A stretch of DNA of 38,246 nucleotides from a virus. Made by a program: the position numbers and the translations under genes. Below are positions 21,975 through 30,947 of this stretch, in pieces; within the stretch, counting starts at the first letter, position 1, and the number at the start of each line of letters is the position of its first letter. The notes under the pieces are model-generated. The model searched no databases, had not been told where the DNA came from, and worked only from the letters and a program-made list of their open reading frames with translations. The stretch lies in IMG/VR virus record IMGVR_UViG_3300002835_000476, positions 1-38,246 of that record; one strand, 5' to 3'.

Positions 21975-24134
21975 ATGAAGACATTCAAAGATCTAAGAAC
22001 TGTTCAAGAACAAGCATCACCCATGATCAAACCACCTACGAATGAGTTTGGTAAAAAAGAAGATGCCTTTGCCCATGCCAAGCAACATGGTGGTAAGGTG
22101 TTTAAAAAGACATTTACCCATCCTACTTCTGGTATGAAGAATGTTAGTTATGTTGTTAGAGAAGATGCCGAACAGATTGATGAGCTAAAAAGAACAACAC
22201 TTGCCAATTATGTTAGCAAGGCAGCAGGTAGCTATGGTCGTGACAAACAGAACATAGGCAGAGAAAGCCCAGATGGTACCGTGGCCAAGGCTCGACCAGA
22301 ACTCAAACGCGCAGTAAAGAATCGTCTAACTGGTATCAATCGTGCAGCCGAAAGACTGGCCAAAGAAGAAACCGAAATCGACGAAGCATCCAAGAAACCT
22401 AATGCCACTACTCGTCATCTAAGACAATATCCAGTTAGTGATAAGGACGTGGCTAAACCTGTTAAGCAGTCAGAGTATCAACATCATGTCGTATCAAAGT
22501 TAGATGGTAATGTTTTGGCCTCTTATAAATCACGGGAAGATGCGCATAAAAATGCTCATGGTAATCCAGTTGTTTCCGGTTCTCTAGAAACCATCGGTGA
22601 TCGTAAATATGTTAGAGAGCAAAGTGAGTCTAAACCCGTAACATATTACTCATTAGTACATAAAGCAACTAATAAAGTACTAAGCACACATAAAGATTTA
22701 GAATCTGCTAAAGACGAACATAGGGGCATGGATCAGGGTGAACGAGCACATTACAGAATTGCCACGACAACAAAAGCGCCTAAGTCTTTTAGTATGAAAG
22801 AAGATGCCGAAGGTGTGGCGGAAGACATTTCCTCTACTAAAAAGAAAATATCAAAATACGAAGAACTTGCGTTGGCTGCGAATCGTGCTGGTGATGATGC
22901 AAAAAGCAAACAATATCAACAAAAGATTCAAGTACTTAAACAAAAAATGTCTCAAGGTGTGGCAGAAGAAAATATTCTTGAAGGTGCATACGAAAAATCT
23001 GAAGAAAATAAACGTTCTGCTGATGCTGCTAAGAAGCAAGGTGATATGTTCGCCCATCACCTACACATGGCTGACCATCACGATAATTTAGCTCAATGGC
23101 ATGCTGAGAGAGGTCGTCATAGCGTAGCAGATAGTCATGCAGCCAAGGCTGAAGAACATCAAGAAAAGGCTATGGAACATAAAAAGCAAGGTGTGGCGGA
23201 AGCTGCATTCAAAGATCCTAGTCCTATGATGAAAGACAGCATCAAGCAAGATAGAATTCGCAGTCTAAAAAATCTTATTGCTGTTGCCAAAGTAAAAGGC
23301 GTCCATCATAAAGTCAAAGAATATGAATTAGAATTGAAAAAATTGAAGGAAACGACGGAAGTGACAGAAGCCGGTGCATTTTCCTATGGAGCTAAACCAC
23401 CACGTAAAGGTTCGGTTGCCTACAATGCTCTCATGAAACGCAAAGAGCAGGATAAAAATCGTGTCAAAGAAATCGAAGCCATTGGTACTAAAAATCATCA
23501 TGTAGGTGTAGCCAAAGTCACAAAAGCTGTGGCGGAAGGCTATACCGGTCGTGAAACCAAAGACGGAACCTGGCGTGTGTTCAAGGATGGGCAAGCGGTA
23601 GCAGTGGCGGGACCATTCAAGAGCAGAGATGAAGCACATGCCTGGATTAAAAAACACAAGCAAGGTGTCTCGGAAGCCAAAGATACTGAGATGTACAAGT
23701 ACATAGATCAGTCTGGTGGTCATCAAATAAAAGGAAAATCAGGAACCTATGTAGGTTATACGCATTCTGCCACCAAAGGCAAGGGTGCCAACATTCTAAA
23801 GCATAACACGACAAAAAAGTATTATGCAGCAGGTGGTTCATCCACAGCATTTACTGCAAAAACTACTCTACACGATACACCCCAAGCAGCAGCCAGGGCA
23901 TATCACAAAGGTAACCTAGCCGAACAAGACGAAAAAGAAGCACAAGAGTATGATTACGAAGGCGACATGGCTAGATCCGATCTGCGCAGCATTATATTCA
24001 ATGCACAAGAGGTGCATGACATGCTGGAGCCCAACACCAATTTACCTGAGTGGGTACAGGCCAAGATTACCAAGGCCGAGGACTACATGAGTTCCGTAAG
24101 ATCCTATATGAAGGCCGAAAATGAAGACCTTTAA
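21975..24134 (+). CDS. Modular virion or prohead-core protein with repeated GVAE junctions
   Basis: The 719-residue protein starts MKTFKDLRTVQEQA and is built from short dissimilar modules joined by G-V-A-E or related sites: EGVAEDI near 280, QGVAEEN near 330, QGVAEAA near 408, TEVTEAG near 459, KAVAEGY near 520 and QGVSEAK near 563. These resemble substrate sites of T4-type prohead proteases, which cut after Glu. Modules include a KELKR-type helical stretch, His-rich helices (HHLHMADHHDNLAQWH) and a small beta domain (TWRVFKDGQAVAVAGPF). The C-terminus, DLRSIIFNAQEVHDML...LPEWVQAKITKAEDYM, is conserved in cyanophage-like genomes. Middle modules are AT-rich. Cleavage and head-core function are inferred. 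Confidence 0.7.
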   Translation: MKTFKDLRTVQEQASPMIKPPTNEFGKKEDAFAHAKQHGGKVFKKTFTHPTSGMKNVSYVVREDAEQIDELKRTTLANYVSKAAGSYGRDKQNIGRESPDGTVAKARPELKRAVKNRLTGINRAAERLAKEETEIDEASKKPNATTRHLRQYPVSDKDVAKPVKQSEYQHHVVSKLDGNVLASYKSREDAHKNAHGNPVVSGSLETIGDRKYVREQSESKPVTYYSLVHKATNKVLSTHKDLESAKDEHRGMDQGERAHYRIATTTKAPKSFSMKEDAEGVAEDISSTKKKISKYEELALAANRAGDDAKSKQYQQKIQVLKQKMSQGVAEENILEGAYEKSEENKRSADAAKKQGDMFAHHLHMADHHDNLAQWHAERGRHSVADSHAAKAEEHQEKAMEHKKQGVAEAAFKDPSPMMKDSIKQDRIRSLKNLIAVAKVKGVHHKVKEYELELKKLKETTEVTEAGAFSYGAKPPRKGSVAYNALMKRKEQDKNRVKEIEAIGTKNHHVGVAKVTKAVAEGYTGRETKDGTWRVFKDGQAVAVAGPFKSRDEAHAWIKKHKQGVSEAKDTEMYKYIDQSGGHQIKGKSGTYVGYTHSATKGKGANILKHNTTKKYYAAGGSSTAFTAKTTLHDTPQAAARAYHKGNLAEQDEKEAQEYDYEGDMARSDLRSIIFNAQEVHDMLEPNTNLPEWVQAKITKAEDYMSSVRSYMKAENEDL
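22809..23676 (+). repeat. Dispersed 15-16 bp junction repeats within the modular gene
   Basis: The word CAAGGTGTGGCGGAAG or a near match appears at 22809-22824, 22953-22968, 23187-23202 and 23661-23676, with a shorter form at 23526-23538. Each encodes (Q/E)GV(A/S)E or AVAE at a module boundary. The intervening DNA is unrelated, so the repeats mark junctions rather than a tandem duplication. Confidence 0.85.
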
Positions 24135-24426
24135 AGAACTCAGGGAAGCCACCTACAAGGGCAAGACCGTGCCCTTGAACAAGCCCATGGCTGGTGATAT
24201 TAAAAAACGCAAGGTCTATGTTGATCCAGATGGTGACGGCAAAGCCAAGAAAGTAGAATTTGGTGATACTACGGGGCTGACCATCAAGACATCGGACCCC
24301 AATCGTCGCAGAAATTTCAGAGCGCGTCATAATTGTGACCAGAAGAAGGATAAAACAACAGCAGGATATTGGTCCTGTAAAGCCTGGAGTGCACCTACAG
24401 TCAAACAGGGACTGGGCACTAAATGA
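24121..24426 (+). CDS. Conserved basic late protein
   Basis: The 101-residue protein opens MKTFKELREATYKGKTVPLNKPM and contains KKRKVYVDPDGDGKAKKVEFGD, FRARHNCDQKKD and YWSCKAW. The module VPLNKPM-GD-KK-KVYV ... FRARHNC ... YWSC is, in my recollection, common in aquatic T4-like phages. Its MKTFKELRE leader is shared with neighbouring head-core-like proteins and may be removed by the prohead protease at L-R-E. It overlaps the modular gene by 14 bases and the next by four. Confidence 0.7.
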   Translation: MKTFKELREATYKGKTVPLNKPMAGDIKKRKVYVDPDGDGKAKKVEFGDTTGLTIKTSDPNRRRNFRARHNCDQKKDKTTAGYWSCKAWSAPTVKQGLGTK

Positions 24427-25163
24427 AAACTCTAGCAGAGCTACGGGAAAAATGGTCCAACAAATACAAACGCAGCATAGATTGCAACGACCCTAAGGGC
24501 TTCAGTCAACGTGCGCATTGTCAGGGTAAAAACAAAACCAATGAAGGTGTTAGTACTTCATATAATAAGCCCGATGAGCAAACTGGTGTAATGTCGTACC
24601 ATGATCTAGAAGCTCATATCGGTAAACCAAAGGCTCTTTTGATTGCTAAGCACGAACAATTTCAAAAACATATGTTTCCGCAAATGAGTTTAGGGGCTCA
24701 GGTAGGTTTTAAGTTTGAAAGACGTCATGGTTTTGAACATGTTTATGCTGTTCATGGTCCCAATAAGTACGTTGACAAAGAAAAGCCTGGATACAGAACC
24801 ATGCTTAGATTTCATTTAAGTGGTAGTGGTAAAAAGGTTACTCAGGTTGATCGTTCTGTTAATCACAACAATGAACGACATCATGAAGGTAGTCTAGTTT
24901 GGGATCATCGTGAGACCTGGGAACATCCGGTAAACAAACGTGAGGATAAACAAATAGCTAAGAGAATGGCTGCATCTAAAGCTACTAATGAAAATTTTCA
25001 AGACGGACGTAATCCACAGGATCGGGGTGATAGTGCTAGACACGGCATACCCAAGGGAGCTACCATAGCTCTCCTAAAGAAAATTCGTAGCAGTCCCAAT
25101 TCTAGTCCACGCAAGAAACAGCTTGCGCATTGGCAGATAAATATGCGAAAGGGTCGCACCTAA
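24423..25163 (+). CDS. Modular late protein with inserted AT-rich domain
   Basis: The 246-residue protein begins MKTLAELREKWSNKYKRSID, followed by CNDPKGFSQRAHCQGKNK, and ends DSARHGIPKGATIALLKKI with a basic tail; both ends are typical of T4-like aquatic phages. Between them (about residues 40-195) lies an unrelated domain rich in His and aromatic residues, introduced after T-N-E-G-V. The DNA of that insert uses AT-rich codons unlike the ends. This suggests a swapped-in module comparable to those of the preceding large gene. Function unknown; probably a head-core or internal protein. Confidence 0.65.
   Translation: MKTLAELREKWSNKYKRSIDCNDPKGFSQRAHCQGKNKTNEGVSTSYNKPDEQTGVMSYHDLEAHIGKPKALLIAKHEQFQKHMFPQMSLGAQVGFKFERRHGFEHVYAVHGPNKYVDKEKPGYRTMLRFHLSGSGKKVTQVDRSVNHNNERHHEGSLVWDHRETWEHPVNKREDKQIAKRMAASKATNENFQDGRNPQDRGDSARHGIPKGATIALLKKIRSSPNSSPRKKQLAHWQINMRKGRT
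25136..25143 (+). promoter_or_regulatory. Possible late promoter (GATAAATA)
   Basis: GATAAATA lies in the last codons of the upstream gene, 45 bases before the start at 25189. The position fits a late promoter for the fibre-like genes, but the motif is in coding sequence. Confidence 0.35.
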
Positions 25164-25188
25164 ATTTTAATGACAAACTGAGAAAAGC

Positions 25189-25719
25189 ATGCCTAATCTT
25201 AAATTAAGTCAATTGCCTGTAGCCAACAATGCTGTAGCCGGTGATTATGTTTATCTTGTGCAAGGTGGTGTTAGCAAGAAACTAACTGCTTCGAATCTGT
25301 TAGTTGGTCTGAACATGAACATCATACCCAGCACCAATGATGTCTATAGCATGGGCAACAGCACCAATAGATTCCGAGCCATCTATGTTGCTTCGGATGG
25401 AATCTTCCTGGGCAATACCAACCTCAGAGCCGATGCCAATGGCAGTGTAACTTTTTCCGGCAATCTAGCAGCCAATGCTTTTGTTTCATTGGGATCAGGC
25501 GTACCAACTTTGCGCAGCAATAGCAACATCAATCTTAGAGCAAATTCCAATGGCGGTGGTGGAGCGGTTGTCATCACCAACAGTCCTCTGAGATTTACTG
25601 GTTTCACCACAACACAAAGAAATTCGTTGATTGGCGTAGCCAATGGTGATGTAATCTATAACACTACCACTAATAAACTTCAGGCCTATGTCAATAATAG
25701 CTGGACGGATTTACACTAA
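25189..25719 (+). CDS. Tail-fibre-like structural protein, paralogue A
   Basis: The 176-residue protein begins PNLKLSQLPVANNAVAGDYVYLVQ, then short beta repeats built on Asn, Ser and Gly (SMGNSTNRFRAIYVASDGIFLGN) and a terminal YNTTTNKLQAYVNNSWTDLH. The combination of a D-x-x-YLVQ start, a LG-NRFR-IYV element and a NKLQ-x-W-TDL end is usual for phage fibre and collar proteins. It is followed immediately by a same-length relative with the same last four residues. A surface fibre role is likely. Confidence 0.75.
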   Translation: MPNLKLSQLPVANNAVAGDYVYLVQGGVSKKLTASNLLVGLNMNIIPSTNDVYSMGNSTNRFRAIYVASDGIFLGNTNLRADANGSVTFSGNLAANAFVSLGSGVPTLRSNSNINLRANSNGGGGAVVITNSPLRFTGFTTTQRNSLIGVANGDVIYNTTTNKLQAYVNNSWTDLH

Positions 25720-26249
25720 TGCCTGATAATTTAACCATTGATGCCTCATCAGCATCCGGAGCCGATACTACCTATCTGGTAAAAGTCGATCCTGGATTGA
25801 CCAGCAATCAGATCAGTATTGCCAATCTTCTGAACAGCACGAGTGGTAATGTCGGATTTACTACTAGCAATATCCATACTTTGGGTAATACAAATCGTAA
25901 ATTTCGCGGCATTTATCTGTCTCAGGAAATCAACGCCAACTCTCTGGTGATTAATGAGACTGCTGGAACCATCAACTTCAAGTCCAATGTATCAGCCAAT
26001 GGTTTTGAAATTGTTAACAGCACAGCGGAACCTGCCCTAAAAAGCTTGTTTGATTTGCGCATATATGCCAATGCCAACAGCAGAGGTGGCGCGGTTGTGG
26101 TTACCAATAGCCCTCTGAGGCTTGCAAGTTTTACTACGACCGATCGCGACAATCACATTATTTCACCAGCCAACGGTGATGTAATTTTAAACATAACCAC
26201 CAATAAAATACAGGTGTTTGCTGATAAAGTTTGGACGGATTTACACTAA
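25719..26249 (+). CDS. Tail-fibre-like structural protein, paralogue B
   Basis: Also 176 residues, it mirrors its upstream neighbour: DTTYLVKVDPGLTSNQISIANLL, LGNTNRKFRGIYLS, GGAVVVTNSPLRLASFTTTDR and NKIQVFADKVWTDLH. The copy has diverged most in the first third. Start and stop overlap neighbours as TAATG, so the two fibre genes and the subtilisin are co-translated. The pair probably arose by duplication and may form a heteromeric fibre. Confidence 0.75.
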   Translation: MPDNLTIDASSASGADTTYLVKVDPGLTSNQISIANLLNSTSGNVGFTTSNIHTLGNTNRKFRGIYLSQEINANSLVINETAGTINFKSNVSANGFEIVNSTAEPALKSLFDLRIYANANSRGGAVVVTNSPLRLASFTTTDRDNHIISPANGDVILNITTNKIQVFADKVWTDLH

Positions 26250-28222
26250 TGAGCACAGCCAACGTAATCTATAATTTCCAAGGACACGAAGATCTTTTCA
26301 GATCAGATCTCTTTGCCCAGATTAATAATCTACCCCCTAATCTGTCTTCTGGTCACTTGTATAATCCTACGTCAGCAGATTTGGTGGATGGCAAACGTGA
26401 ATATATTGTTATTGCGCACGATGGATGCCTAGAATCTCTTGAACAGGATCTAGAACTTGATACTACAGCCAACAACGAAGTTGATGGCAACATTGTACCT
26501 GATAGGCCTGTAGAAGTTGCTAATCGCAGAATCACATCAGATATTCAAACACATTACTGGCTAACCGATCAAGAAGCTGCAAATCTTCAGTCTGATCCTA
26601 GAGTCCGATTTATTCATCCCACCATTGAACATGATACTGGTCTAGCTCTAACCCAGTTTGGTTTGGACTATCAGCCGTATTATTCATTTCAAAGCAGATA
26701 CAATGTAATTCGCCAATCGATAAACTTTCCTGGCGGAGCTCGTAATTGGGCCCTGCACCTATGCGGTAATGGCAATGTTGATTATGGTTCTGGTCTTACT
26801 AGTCCGTCTGATGATCGCACCTATCGTTACATATTGGATGGCGATGGTGTGGATGTGGTCATATCTGACGGTGGTCTTGATCCAGCGCACATGGAATGGT
26901 TGGATCCAACAGGTAGGGTTAGTAGATTCCAACGAGTTAACTGGTATACCCTTGCTGGCATCAGTGGAGCACAGGCTACAGCCCTACAGGCCAACATCAA
27001 CAACGGTACATTTTACCAATCCGATGATGGTGGCCATGGCATGCACGTTGCCAGCATAACTGCAGGCAGAGTGTTTGGTTGGGCCAAACGGGCCAACATC
27101 TACAACATGAAATTTTTTGGCTTTGGCGCCATTGGTGTTGATGAAGGCCTAGATCTCATAAGACTCTGGCACAAAAATAAACCCATAGATCCCAAAACCG
27201 GACAAAAAAGACCCACCATAGTCAATGGAAGTTGGGGGGTATCTAGATTTGTTGCCATACCTAAGCAAAAGGGGTTTGAACATCCAAGTTTTTTCCCGGG
27301 TTCCGGTAATAAAGTTTACAGTGGTGTTGCCGCAGCCAACATTACCTACAGAGGTACTAATATTGGTACAGTCAATGTATTCGATGATGTTGCCAATACT
27401 GGCCTTAACGGAACCACAAGATTAGATAATTTTGATGCGGGCTCAAATTCTTCGGGAGTTCCTATAACAATTAGATTTTTTGGCTTCAATGGACAAGTTG
27501 GCTCTTGGGATACTTCAGCTGAATCAATGATCAAAGAGGGCGTAATCTTTGTACACGCCGCAGGTAACGATCATCATAAACTAGATGTTCCAGGTGGTCC
27601 TGACTATAACAATCAAATTTCAGTTTGGTATACCCCAATATCTTTTCTTCCCCCAATTTTTCAACAATCTTATTATTATCATAGACCAAGTAGCCCTGAC
27701 CTTGGTAACGTCATACACGTGGGCAGTGTTAACAGCATATGTTCCCAAAAACCCAATATTTTAGAAAGCTCACCATTCAGTGCCTGGGGACCAGGAGTAA
27801 CTGTCTGGGCGCCTGGCTCGGCAATTGTAGCTGCTTATTCTGCCAAGTACGGTAATCTGCCGGCTAATGATGATTTTGTCTATAAAAATCCCACGACCGG
27901 AGCATCAGTCGCTGGCAACGCAATGGTAGCCTTGTCTGGTACCAGCATGGCTGCTCCACAGGTAACTGGGTTTTTGGCCCTATATCTGCAAGCCAACCCC
28001 GCAGCCAACCAGTTGGCCTGTTTGCAATGGTTACAAAATGTAGGCAGCAACAGCAACTTACTGTATACAGGCAATGTTGATGATTATGCCAATGCCTACA
28101 TAGTTGGTAATTCTGGTAAATTCATGTATACACCTTGGAAAACAGGCGTTGCTACGCAGTCTACGCAAGACAACATAGAGGGTAGTTTGGTTCTAGAGAA
28201 TTTAACCATCAACACCATCTGA
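26249..28222 (+). CDS. Subtilisin-like serine protease (S8) in the virion cluster
   Basis: The 657-residue protein has the complete subtilase triad: Asp in VVISDGGL (D207), His in GGHGMHVASI (H263), and Ser in GTSMAAPQV (S566), with oxyanion Asn in HAAGND (N440). Residues 1-150 could act as a propeptide. No signal peptide is visible, so it is probably cytoplasmic or virion-bound, not Sec-secreted. It is encoded with fibre-like genes in a late operon, suggesting processing of virion proteins or degradation of host surface proteins during entry. The ATG at 26249 overlaps the previous stop; an upstream TTG is rejected. Base composition is AT-richer than its neighbours. Confidence 0.9.
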   Translation: MSTANVIYNFQGHEDLFRSDLFAQINNLPPNLSSGHLYNPTSADLVDGKREYIVIAHDGCLESLEQDLELDTTANNEVDGNIVPDRPVEVANRRITSDIQTHYWLTDQEAANLQSDPRVRFIHPTIEHDTGLALTQFGLDYQPYYSFQSRYNVIRQSINFPGGARNWALHLCGNGNVDYGSGLTSPSDDRTYRYILDGDGVDVVISDGGLDPAHMEWLDPTGRVSRFQRVNWYTLAGISGAQATALQANINNGTFYQSDDGGHGMHVASITAGRVFGWAKRANIYNMKFFGFGAIGVDEGLDLIRLWHKNKPIDPKTGQKRPTIVNGSWGVSRFVAIPKQKGFEHPSFFPGSGNKVYSGVAAANITYRGTNIGTVNVFDDVANTGLNGTTRLDNFDAGSNSSGVPITIRFFGFNGQVGSWDTSAESMIKEGVIFVHAAGNDHHKLDVPGGPDYNNQISVWYTPISFLPPIFQQSYYYHRPSSPDLGNVIHVGSVNSICSQKPNILESSPFSAWGPGVTVWAPGSAIVAAYSAKYGNLPANDDFVYKNPTTGASVAGNAMVALSGTSMAAPQVTGFLALYLQANPAANQLACLQWLQNVGSNSNLLYTGNVDDYANAYIVGNSGKFMYTPWKTGVATQSTQDNIEGSLVLENLTINTI

Positions 28223-28228
28223 CCAAAA

Positions 28229-28246
28229 AATAAATACGGATAAATA
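28229..28246 (+). promoter_or_regulatory. Tandem late-type promoter motifs
   Basis: AATAAATA (28229-28236) and GATAAATA (28239-28246) stand two bases apart in the gap after the subtilisin gene, 33-43 bases before the next start. Each matches seven of eight late-consensus positions. Confidence 0.5.
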
Positions 28247-28278
28247 AACGTATAACTAATTTCTGACGAGGAAATAAC

Positions 28279-29322
28279 ATGTCCAATTTTGTTGCAAAAA
28301 CCAGAGCCCTCATGGAGCAGATGTCTGAGGCTCAGGACAAGCCTGTAGACAAAGCGCATTTTTGTGCTACGCACGTCGAACATCTGCTTTTTGGTCCAGG
28401 GACCTGCATTAGCGAAGCTCATGCCGAGCCCGATGACAATGGACATGTCGCCTGGTACACTGTTCAGTTTACCGATGGTGTGCGTAAAATTGACACCAAG
28501 GATCTAAAGGTTACCGAAGGCAAGAGCCACATGCACAAGAAGCCCATGAAGGAAGCAGAGGTTGCCGAAGCCAACATTAAACATCCCAATCAGCAGAAGC
28601 TCGATGTACATGAGCCCGAAAAGGATGAGCTAACAGCCAAGGACTTCGAAATGTTCCGCAAGGGCAAGAAAGTCGAAAAGACTGTTGACACAGAAAAAGA
28701 AGAACAGAAGATGACCAACGAAGCTCAGACAAGTGCTGCTGCTAGATACACCAAAGCTAAAATGAGTCATCAGGCATCAACCACCATGAAACACATAGCC
28801 AATCCGACAGCAGGCGAAACTAAAGCTGCCAAGGACATCAAGCCTGGCATAGCTGGTTATCGTGACCGTATTGCTATGCTTAAAAGTGCCCAAGCAAGAG
28901 GTGCTTTGAAAGCAGAAGAAGTCGAAACGGAAAATTTCGAATTGATTGATATTACTACAACCTATGAAATGACTGAACATGTTGCTATACCTAAAAATCC
29001 ATCCTTTGAGAATTATTTGGATGCTGTAAGTTTTCTAATTAACAATGACAGCGAAGAAATTCAGAAAGAAATAATTTCATTGGCTCAAGAAGCATTTGCC
29101 AACAAAGAAATTGATGTCCTTATCAAAGCCGAATTGCAGGCCATGAACGAAGCAGGCGCCATCAAGATGCCAACAGCAACAGGCATGCGCGTCATGGGCA
29201 CACGTTACGGAAATAGTGCTGAGGCTGAACGTAATAGTACCAAGAAGTTCATAGACACAATGAAAGGCCCTAGCTCTGCGGCTATGGCTAAATTGGAAAA
29301 ACCAGCCAAAGCCAAGAAATAA
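28279..29322 (+). CDS. Prohead-core-like protein
   Basis: The 347-residue protein begins SNFVAKTRALMEQMSEAQ and contains DKAHFCATHVEHLLFGPGTC, then ISEAHAEPDDNGHVAWYTVQF, a domain I associate with T4-like cyanophage and pelagiphage head-core proteins. The middle is charged and helical, with several Glu sites (KEAEVAEAN) suited to prohead-protease cutting. The C-terminus is Ala/Lys-rich. GAGG precedes the ATG, and two late-type promoters lie upstream, so high late expression is likely. Scaffold or internal-head role is inferred. Confidence 0.7.
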   Translation: MSNFVAKTRALMEQMSEAQDKPVDKAHFCATHVEHLLFGPGTCISEAHAEPDDNGHVAWYTVQFTDGVRKIDTKDLKVTEGKSHMHKKPMKEAEVAEANIKHPNQQKLDVHEPEKDELTAKDFEMFRKGKKVEKTVDTEKEEQKMTNEAQTSAAARYTKAKMSHQASTTMKHIANPTAGETKAAKDIKPGIAGYRDRIAMLKSAQARGALKAEEVETENFELIDITTTYEMTEHVAIPKNPSFENYLDAVSFLINNDSEEIQKEIISLAQEAFANKEIDVLIKAELQAMNEAGAIKMPTATGMRVMGTRYGNSAEAERNSTKKFIDTMKGPSSAAMAKLEKPAKAKK

Positions 29323-29338
29323 TCAAGGGGAAACCAAA

Positions 29339-30205
29339 ATGTCTCTATGGGGAATTTACGACGATAAGACCAGTGCCGGTACAGTCAATGTATGGGCCAA
29401 CGGTCAGGTAGTAGGATCTAGCACATTCTTTGCTGATCCTACAGTTGCCAAGGTAGGCGACTACATTACCATTGATGCAACAGGTCAGAATCTGTTGATC
29501 ACTGAGATTACCAGCAACACCATTGCCACGGTGATAGCCGGTACAGCCGGTGAAAGTGTAGTTAATGTTAATGCTGGTGCTGCTTTTGCTCTCAGCGAAA
29601 AACCCAAGTATGTTAGCTATTATAGCATAGGCAGTACTGTGGGTCAGGGAGCTGCCAATGTATATGGTGTTAGCAACGTCGAAATAGCAGCCAACAGCCA
29701 CAATGCTGGCATTCAGCATGCTGGTTGGGTAAAAAGACTGGAAAGCGCAGGTCCTGGCGGTGTAGGTACACGTGTCCGCTACGAAACACTGGTGGCTACT
29801 CGTCGTATCAATGGCGATGCTCTTGACGACAGCATTCTTCTTGACTTCTATGCTGCCATTACCACACAGCCTAGTGCTACAACAGCCAACCTCATTGCCA
29901 ATGCCAATCTACAGCCAACCTTTACGGTGGTCAACAGTGTAGCTCCAGCGACTGGCAACATTGGTTATTACTGGCAGATTAGTACCGATAATGGTGCTAA
30001 CTGGGCAAACATCAGCAATGCTACAGCATATGCTGGTTTCTCAAGCAGCGGTCTTGGCAACACATCGTCAACACTCACTGTATTACAACCGCTGGGCAAA
30101 GACACTTATGAATATCGTGTCAAGATCTTTGCGGGCGATGGTTATGCATCAACTGGATTCAATGAAATAACCAGTACCAATGTCATTCTGACCATCATCC
30201 AGTAA
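29339..30205 (+). CDS. Virion structural protein with Ig-like C-terminal domain
   Basis: The 288-residue protein opens MSLWGIYDDKTSAGTVNVW, and has AGIQHAGWVKRLESAGPGGVGTRVRYETLVA, a segment seen in many T4-like phage structural proteins. From about residue 190 (TTQPSATTANLIANAN ... YYWQISTDNGANWANI) an Ig-like beta-sandwich follows; such domains often decorate capsids or tails and bind carbohydrate weakly. AGGGG upstream of the ATG is a good ribosome-binding site. I infer a capsid or tail decoration protein. Confidence 0.7.
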   Translation: MSLWGIYDDKTSAGTVNVWANGQVVGSSTFFADPTVAKVGDYITIDATGQNLLITEITSNTIATVIAGTAGESVVNVNAGAAFALSEKPKYVSYYSIGSTVGQGAANVYGVSNVEIAANSHNAGIQHAGWVKRLESAGPGGVGTRVRYETLVATRRINGDALDDSILLDFYAAITTQPSATTANLIANANLQPTFTVVNSVAPATGNIGYYWQISTDNGANWANISNATAYAGFSSSGLGNTSSTLTVLQPLGKDTYEYRVKIFAGDGYASTGFNEITSTNVILTIIQ

Positions 30206-30239
30206 TTGATGTTTAAATTTTCTACGCTAGGAGTATATA

Positions 30240-30947
30240 ATGGCCGATAGTAAGGTAAGTCAGCTAGCACCGGCTACACAGGCCGCAGCAGCTGACCTCA
30301 TGTATTTGGTACAATCCAATACCAGTAAACGACTTACCGTTGGTAATTTGTTTAGCAATGTTGCTGTGGACCTAGTGCCAACTGTGAACAATGCCAACAA
30401 CATAGGTTCGGCTTCGTTCCGTTGGCGCCAGGTTTTTGCAGCCAATCTCAACATATCTACATCGGCCAGCATAGCCAATGCCAATCTTACAGGATTTGCC
30501 ACTACCATTAGCAGCAATGTATTGCCTGCTGCTACTGGTGTATGGAGTTTGGGCAACACTGATTATAGATTTAGATCCATCTGGTTAACGGGCAGCAGTT
30601 CCATCTACCTGGGCAGCAATACAGCCATTAGGTCTGATGATGAAGGTAATGTAACCATCAGCATGGGACAGAATACCCTGTTTGCCAATGCCGATGGTTC
30701 AGTGAAGGTGGGTACATTCAGCATCAAACCTACCAATACAGCCAACGGTAGTCCAGTGCGTCCGTTGGTGTTTACCAATGCCGAACTAGACATTTCCAAT
30801 TTGCCCAACATAGCCAACGTTGACTTTGGTCGAGGGCCCAGCACCGTAGGAATGGGTCCGCTGGTAGGTGACCTAGCCTTCAATTTGACCACCAGTAAGC
30901 TCATGATCTATCTAGGAAACGTACTTGGTTTTGCCAATGTAGCATAA
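30240..30947 (+). CDS. Tail-fibre-like structural protein, paralogue C
   Basis: The 235-residue protein shares the fibre-family features of the genes at 25189 and 25719: ADLMYLVQSNTSKRLTVGNL near the start, LGNTDYRFRSIWLTGSSSIYLG in the middle and FNLTTSKLMIYLGN near the end. It has an extra 60 residues of Asn/Ala-rich repeats. AGGAG lies about six bases before the ATG. Its stop overlaps the next start (TAATG). Confidence 0.7.
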   Translation: MADSKVSQLAPATQAAAADLMYLVQSNTSKRLTVGNLFSNVAVDLVPTVNNANNIGSASFRWRQVFAANLNISTSASIANANLTGFATTISSNVLPAATGVWSLGNTDYRFRSIWLTGSSSIYLGSNTAIRSDDEGNVTISMGQNTLFANADGSVKVGTFSIKPTNTANGSPVRPLVFTNAELDISNLPNIANVDFGRGPSTVGMGPLVGDLAFNLTTSKLMIYLGNVLGFANVA

